Assembly: GCA_045595395.1 (NCBI GenBank)
Contig: JAZOAH010000027.1
Location: 1 to 28,309, forward strand
DNA: 28,309 bases
Source: CAKSHC01 sp045595395
GTDB taxonomy: Bacteria; Bacillota; Clostridia; Oscillospirales; UMGS1783
Direction: 5' to 3'
The position numbers and the translations under genes were made by a program. A model generated the notes under the pieces. That model searched no databases and was not told the DNA's origin. It saw only the letters and a list, made by a program, of their open reading frames with translations. This document shows, one piece after another, positions 24,368 to 28,309 of the stretch (position 1 is its first letter; every line of letters starts with the position of its first letter).

Positions 24368-25432
24368 TCACTCCAACATGATGGCACGAACGGCATCAAT
24401 ATGCTCCTGCTTGACACCGATATCCATCAAATAGGCTTCACAGTTTTCGGCAACGCTGCCCTTCCCGTACGCAAGAATACGGTCCATATAATCATTTTTG
24501 ACCGCACCTAGAGCGCGTCCCTCGCCGATATCACCGTAATTGGAAAACAGATAATCCCAATACAGATCGGTTTCAGCCACACCTAACAAGGCGTTGATCA
24601 AGAAGACGACATAGCCGGTGCGGTCGGTACCGATAGCACAATGGATAACCATCGGATAATTATTTTCATCGGCCAGCACCTCAAAGACCTTGACTGCCAT
24701 TTCTTGGTTGTTATAAAAATACGGTCTTTGTCCTGTCATGGGACACTGAATATAGTTGATGCCCTCGATCACGCTTTGGAACACCAAACCCTGAGCCTCT
24801 TCACGCAGATCCAGCTCAGTCATAATTCCCAGTTCCTTCATGACCGCCACACCGTTTTCGGTGATCATCGTTTTACTTTCGCCGGAGCGCGCCCATTGGC
24901 CCGACCGATAAAGCAGTCCCTGCTTAACCCGGCCGCCATCCTCCGTTTTCCATCCACCGACATCCCGCATGTTGGTAACGCCGGGACAATAAATGTTGCG
25001 AGGCAAACAATCGGCCGTGCTAAAGGTAGCCACCGAACTGGTCGTTTCATCGGCTGTGACCGTCCAATAATAAGTGGTGGCCGCCTTGAGATTAAACATG
25101 TTCAAATCCTCGGTAATGCTCGTATATTCCTTGGCATTGCTCATGTCCGACGATTCAGAGATGCGCACCGTATATTCACTGGCTGCAATATCGCTCTGCC
25201 AGCTGAGTTTGATGCTTTTGGGCTGAGACAATTCTCTCTCGCCCTTGCCCGAAGGGAACAAATAATTCCCGTCCAGATACTCCTGCTGGACATCGGTATG
25301 AAAATCGACCACACCAAGCTCGGCCGGTCGTATCGGCTCCTGAGGCTGCAACGACTCCGAAACACTCGGCGCACAGGCAACCACCGACAGCAACAAAACT
25401 ACAGTTAAAACAATACTGACAACCCGTTTCAT
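24368..25432 (-). CDS. Secreted tyrosine-phosphatase-type lipoprotein
   Basis: About 354 residues: lipoprotein signal MKRVVSIVLTVVLLLSVVAC (lipid cysteine 20), a beta-rich region resembling a fibronectin type III fold (SIKLSWQSDIAASEYTVRIS ... ATTYYWTVTAD, about 70-140), then a phosphatase domain. The latter begins NMRDVGGWKTEDGGRVKQGL and LYRSGQ, and carries the catalytic P-loop HCAIGTDRTG (C-x5-R, near 264), matching the Y_phosphatase3 group. Its substrate outside the cell is unknown; phosphoprotein, phosphoinositide or phospho-sugar are all possible. AAGGA lies eight bases before this ATG. Middle gene of a three-gene operon with a small membrane protein and sortase. Confidence 0.88.
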   Translation of the reverse strand: MKRVVSIVLTVVLLLSVVACAPSVSESLQPQEPIRPAELGVVDFHTDVQQEYLDGNYLFPSGKGERELSQPKSIKLSWQSDIAASEYTVRISESSDMSNAKEYTSITEDLNMFNLKAATTYYWTVTADETTSSVATFSTADCLPRNIYCPGVTNMRDVGGWKTEDGGRVKQGLLYRSGQWARSGESKTMITENGVAVMKELGIMTELDLREEAQGLVFQSVIEGINYIQCPMTGQRPYFYNNQEMAVKVFEVLADENNYPMVIHCAIGTDRTGYVVFLINALLGVAETDLYWDYLFSNYGDIGEGRALGAVKNDYMDRILAYGKGSVAENCEAYLMDIGVKQEHIDAVRAIMLE

Positions 25433-25443
25433 AACAACCATCC

Positions 25444-25680
25444 TTATTTCAGTACCTTCGTAAAGACCAGAATGGACAGTACGATGCCGGCCGTTACATA
25501 GACCTCGGCCAGATAGCCAGCCAGCCCAAACAGCCACCCAATCAAGGGGATCTGCGCCAAGATCCCTATGATGATACCGGATACCACACCGGCCACAATG
25601 TAGAGGATCAGCGCCTTGATAAATGAATCCTTCTCGGTACACTTGAAGGAAAAGGGAAATACCTTGTTAAGAAAATCCAT
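25444..25680 (-). CDS. Small membrane protein of unknown function
   Basis: A 78-residue protein, MDFLNKVFPFSFKCTEKDSF then two hydrophobic segments (ALILYIVAGVVSGIIIGILAQ and PLIGWLFGLAGYLAEVYVTAGIVLSIL) and a basic end. The helices are rich in Gly and Ile; no family was recognised, although similar short two-helix proteins are common in Clostridia. AAGGAG lies seven bases before this ATG, while the ATG six bases upstream is too close. First gene of the operon with the phosphatase lipoprotein (12 bases between) and sortase. Confidence 0.75.
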   Translation of the reverse strand: MDFLNKVFPFSFKCTEKDSFIKALILYIVAGVVSGIIIGILAQIPLIGWLFGLAGYLAEVYVTAGIVLSILVFTKVLK

Positions 25681-25705
25681 ACTCATTCTCCTTTATCTTT
25701 TTTTC

Positions 25706-25734
25706 ATTATACCATCATTCACACAAAATGCCAA
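25706..25734 (-). promoter_or_regulatory. Sigma-A promoter for the membrane protein-phosphatase-sortase operon
   Basis: TTGGCA (25729-25734), 17-base spacer, TATAAT (25706-25711) with a TG one base before it, on the minus strand, about 25 bases ahead of the first gene. Confidence 0.8.
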
Positions 25735-25786
25735 TATCTTTTTATGGCACATATTCAACAAATATTAACAAATTGTGACAAATCTA

Positions 25787-25815
25787 TTGCAAATGCGCAC
25801 CGTTGGTGATATAAT
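25787..25815 (+). promoter_or_regulatory. Sigma-A promoter for the zinc-ribbon gene
   Basis: TTGCAA (25787-25792), 17-base spacer, TATAAT (25810-25815) with TG one base before. Divergent from the sortase operon promoter. Confidence 0.8.
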
Positions 25816-25843
25816 GGCAATAAAATAAAAGGAGGTCACTACC

Positions 25844-26551
25844 ATGTTTTGTCAACATTGCGGCCAACAAGTCGCTGACGGCGCAGCCTTTTGCACCGCC
25901 TGCGGAAAGAGCCTAACTGCGGCGCCCACCCCCTCCCCTGTTGTTGATTTCCAAGCGCAGAAAAACGCCGTTCGTCAAAGCGAGATCGGCACTCTTACCC
26001 AAGCCCTACAGTATTTTTCACAAAAGAAAACTGAATTCACCGAATATGACTATGTATGCGAACTAGTCAACCACTATGCTCAGGGCGCAAAAGGCTCCCT
26101 GCTGGTATGGGGTTGCATCATCGCCACCGCCGGTCTGCTCACCATGATGGCCGGGCCTGAAGCTATGCTCGGCTCCTTGATCGGCTTTATCGTTCCCGGC
26201 GCCGCCATGATCTTCGGCGGCATCATGATGAAGGTGAAAAACCGCAAAAACTATCGTTATTTCCAGAATGAATACGCCCGTCTTTCCCAGGAACTGTATG
26301 ACCACTATGTCAACTATCCTAACTGCCCGGTCGGCCCCGAATATGCCAACCCTGAGATCCTCGAGATCATCCTGGGCGTGCTTCAGTCGGGCCGTGCCGA
26401 CACCATCAAAGAAGCCATCAACCTGCTCATTGACGATGCCGAGCGCAGCGAAATGAGCGAATACCTGGACATGATCGAGCAAAATACCGCCGCCATCAAC
26501 GCTCAGACCCGTGTGGCCGCTGTCTTCGCCGCCGCCAACTTCTTCAAATAA
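25844..26551 (+). CDS. Zinc-ribbon membrane protein of unknown function
   Basis: A 235-residue protein. The N-terminus MFCQHCGQQVADGAAFCTACG is a zinc ribbon with two CxxC pairs, followed by a Pro/Ala linker. Two adjacent membrane helices lie near 88-125 (SLLVWGCIIATAGLLTMMAG and LIGFIVPGAAMIFGGIMM), then a basic stretch and a helical C-terminal part with ILGVLQSGRADTIKEAINLLIDDAER. Such zinc-ribbon plus membrane proteins are common in Clostridia but their role is not known. AAGGAGG precedes the ATG. It is monocistronic: own promoter and a terminator shared with the convergent ppdK. Confidence 0.8.
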   Translation: MFCQHCGQQVADGAAFCTACGKSLTAAPTPSPVVDFQAQKNAVRQSEIGTLTQALQYFSQKKTEFTEYDYVCELVNHYAQGAKGSLLVWGCIIATAGLLTMMAGPEAMLGSLIGFIVPGAAMIFGGIMMKVKNRKNYRYFQNEYARLSQELYDHYVNYPNCPVGPEYANPEILEIILGVLQSGRADTIKEAINLLIDDAERSEMSEYLDMIEQNTAAINAQTRVAAVFAAANFFK

Positions 26552-26565
26552 TAACCCCTACATAT

Positions 26566-26602
26566 CAAAATCCCCACCGATCACTCGGTGGGGATTTCTT
26601 TT
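26566..26602. terminator. Shared bidirectional terminator, zinc-ribbon gene and ppdK
   Basis: AAATCCCCACCGA-TCAC-TCGGTGGGGATTT (26568-26597), a 13-bp perfect stem, with AAAA before and CTTTT after, between two convergent genes. Confidence 0.92.
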
Positions 26603-26613
26603 ATGAAATATTC

Positions 26614-28309
26614 TTATTTCATTTCCTTTATAGCAGCCTGAGCGGCAGCCAAGCGAGCGATGGGCACACGGAAGGGCGAGCAAGAAACGTAGTCCAGGCC
26701 GATTCTGTGGCAGAATTCGACGGATACGGGGTCGCCGCCGTGCTCACCGCAGATACCGCAGTGGATGGCGGGACGGGTAGCCTTGCCCTTGGCAACAGCC
26801 ATCTCCATGAGCTGGCCGACGCCGTTCTGGTCAAGTTTGGCGAACGGATCGTTCTCATAGATCTTGCTGTCATAGTAGGCGCTCAGGAACTTGCCGGCGT
26901 CGTCACGGGAGAAGCCGAAGGTCATCTGGGTCAGGTCGTTAGTACCGAAGCAGAAGAACTCAGCCTCCTTGGCGATCTCGTCAGCAGTCAGGCAGGCACG
27001 GGGGATCTCCATCATGGTACCGACTTCGTACTTCAGATCAGAACCGGCAGCGGCGATCTCAGCATCAGCGGTAGCCACAACGACATCCTTAACGAACTTC
27101 ATTTCCTTAACTTCGCCGGTCAGCGGGATCATGATCTCGGGAACGAGGTTCCAATCGGGATGAGCCTTCTTGACATTGATGGCAGCACGGATAACAGCGC
27201 TGGTCTGCATCTTGGCGATCTCAGGATAGGTGACGGCCAGACGGCAGCCACGGTGACCCATCATGGGGTTAAACTCATGCAGAGAGGTGATGATATTCTT
27301 GATGTCCTCAACCGACTTGTTCTGAGCAGCAGCCAGAGCAGCAATGTCAGCCTCTTCGGTGGGAACGAACTCATGCAGAGGCGGATCGAGGAAACGGATG
27401 CAAACCGGGTTACCTTCCAGAGCCTCGTACAGCTTCTCAAAGTCGCCCTGCTGATAAGGCAGGATCTTCTCGAGAGCGACCTCACGTTCTTCTACGGTGT
27501 CGGCGCAGATCATCTCACGGAAAGCAGCGATACGCTCGGCCTCGAAGAACATATGCTCGGTACGGCACAGACCGATACCCTCAGCGCCCAGTTCGCGAGC
27601 CTTCTTGGCGTCGGCGGGGGTGTCGGCGTTGGTGCGGACCTTCAGGGTGCGGAACTCATCGGCCCAAGCCATGATGCGGCCGGACTCGCCGGCGGTCTCA
27701 GCGTCAACGGTGGGGATGGCGCCGTCATAGATGTTACCGGTGGAGCCGTCCAGGCTCAGCCAGTCGCCTTCCTTGTAGGTCTTGCCGGACAGAGTGAACT
27801 GCTTGTTCTCCTCGTCCATGTTGATGGCGGAGCAGCCGGACACGCAGCAGGTACCCATACCACGGGCCACAACGGCGGCGTGGGAGGTCATACCGCCACG
27901 GACGGTCAGGATGCCCTGAGAAGCCTTCATACCGGTGATATCCTCGGGAGAGGTCTCCAGACGGACCAGGATGACCTTCTCGCCGCGCTCGTTCCAAGCC
28001 TCGGCGTCCTCAGCGGTGAACACGACCTTACCGCAAGCAGCGCCGGGAGAAGCGCCCAGACCCTTACCGGCGGGGGTAGCGGCCTTCAGAGCCTTCTGGT
28101 CGAACTGGGGATGCAGCAGGGTATCCAGGTTACGGGGATCGATCATAGCCACAGCCTGCTTCTTGTCGATCATGCCCTCGTCCACCAGGTCGCAGGCGAT
28201 CTTCAGAGCAGCCTTAGCGGTACGCTTACCGTTACGGGTCTGCAGCATATACAGCTTGCCGTCCTCGACGGTGAACTCCATATCCTGCATGTCACGATAG
28301 TGATCCTCC
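26614..28309 (-). CDS. ppdK: Pyruvate phosphate dikinase (5' end outside the window)
   Basis: The visible 564 or so residues are the C-terminal two thirds of a protein normally near 880. The frame is open to the window edge (EDHYRDMQDMEFTVEDGKLYMLQTRNGKRT), the end of the ATP-grasp domain. Next come the phosphohistidine domain with the swivelling His in GGMTSHAAVVARGMG, the TIM-barrel with RTEHMFFE, and the C-terminal active-site cysteine in HCGICGEHGGDP. It reversibly makes PEP, AMP and PPi from pyruvate, ATP and Pi, giving the cell a PPi-linked alternative to pyruvate kinase. Codons are strongly G/C-ending, in keeping with high expression. The shared terminator follows the stop codon. Confidence 0.96.
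   Translation of the reverse strand, partial: EDHYRDMQDMEFTVEDGKLYMLQTRNGKRTAKAALKIACDLVDEGMIDKKQAVAMIDPRNLDTLLHPQFDQKALKAATPAGKGLGASPGAACGKVVFTAEDAEAWNERGEKVILVRLETSPEDITGMKASQGILTVRGGMTSHAAVVARGMGTCCVSGCSAINMDEENKQFTLSGKTYKEGDWLSLDGSTGNIYDGAIPTVDAETAGESGRIMAWADEFRTLKVRTNADTPADAKKARELGAEGIGLCRTEHMFFEAERIAAFREMICADTVEEREVALEKILPYQQGDFEKLYEALEGNPVCIRFLDPPLHEFVPTEEADIAALAAAQNKSVEDIKNIITSLHEFNPMMGHRGCRLAVTYPEIAKMQTSAVIRAAINVKKAHPDWNLVPEIMIPLTGEVKEMKFVKDVVVATADAEIAAAGSDLKYEVGTMMEIPRACLTADEIAKEAEFFCFGTNDLTQMTFGFSRDDAGKFLSAYYDSKIYENDPFAKLDQNGVGQLMEMAVAKGKATRPAIHCGICGEHGGDPVSVEFCHRIGLDYVSCSPFRVPIARLAAAQAAIKEMK

Overview
The window looks like a chromosomal segment of a spore-forming, fairly GC-rich Clostridia, most likely in the Oscillospirales/Ruminococcaceae neighbourhood. 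This is inferred from gene content, not from a database search: the rsmB-rlmN-prpC-prkC-rsgA cluster, pyruvate phosphate dikinase beside a pyruvate kinase, CotF-type spore coat proteins, a class B sortase, Coat/Tex/GtrA-type genes, and strong Shine-Dalgarno sites (AAGGAG) with sigma-A promoters. Codon choice in most genes favours C/G at third positions; one block (about 5.9-8.4 kb) does not.

Layout. 1-320: two tandem 124-bp hairpin-rich repeats plus a partial third. 321-5875 (+): tightly overlapping operon rsmB, rlmN, prpC, prkC, rsgA, joining rRNA modification and ribosome assembly to a Ser/Thr phosphatase-kinase pair. 5877-8402: a foreign-looking block bounded by a 41-42 bp inverted repeat. 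It holds one intact gene (a SulP transporter without STAS domain), a decayed HAD hydrolase and the decayed C-terminal tail of a lipase-like hydrolase. 8411-10401 (-): pyruvate kinase and an ECF-transporter S component that has its own promoter and a terminator hairpin directly ahead of its ribosome binding site. 10486-13631 (-): glyA-rarA-nth (one-carbon metabolism plus DNA repair). 13673-16191 (-): gtrA-like gene and tex. 16261-18554 (-): polar amino-acid ABC importer (binding protein, permease, ATPase). 18748-19180 (+): two small spore coat genes. 19228-20120 (-): two paralogous lipoproteins preceded by a leader ORF and terminator. 20424-23072 (+): a single-chain ABC exporter/efflux-type transporter. 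23077-23519: a four-helix-bundle gene inside short inverted repeats. 23520-25680 (-): small membrane protein, tyrosine-phosphatase lipoprotein and class B sortase. 25844-26551 (+): zinc-ribbon membrane protein. 26614-end (-): pyruvate phosphate dikinase, cut by the window edge.

The most unusual item is the amino-acid-binding lipoprotein at 17718-18554. Its segments are in circularly permuted order: the block that normally ends this family (hinge strand YGIGFRK through the KWFG helix) directly follows the lipobox, and the protein ends at VDEIVGRYLIE, exactly where that block would normally begin. Other points worth a second look are the inverted-repeat-bounded block, the leader-ORF/terminator ahead of the lipoprotein pair, the attenuator-like leader of the ECF gene, and the four-helix-bundle cassette. 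All functional assignments come from reading motifs; no search or alignment was run.
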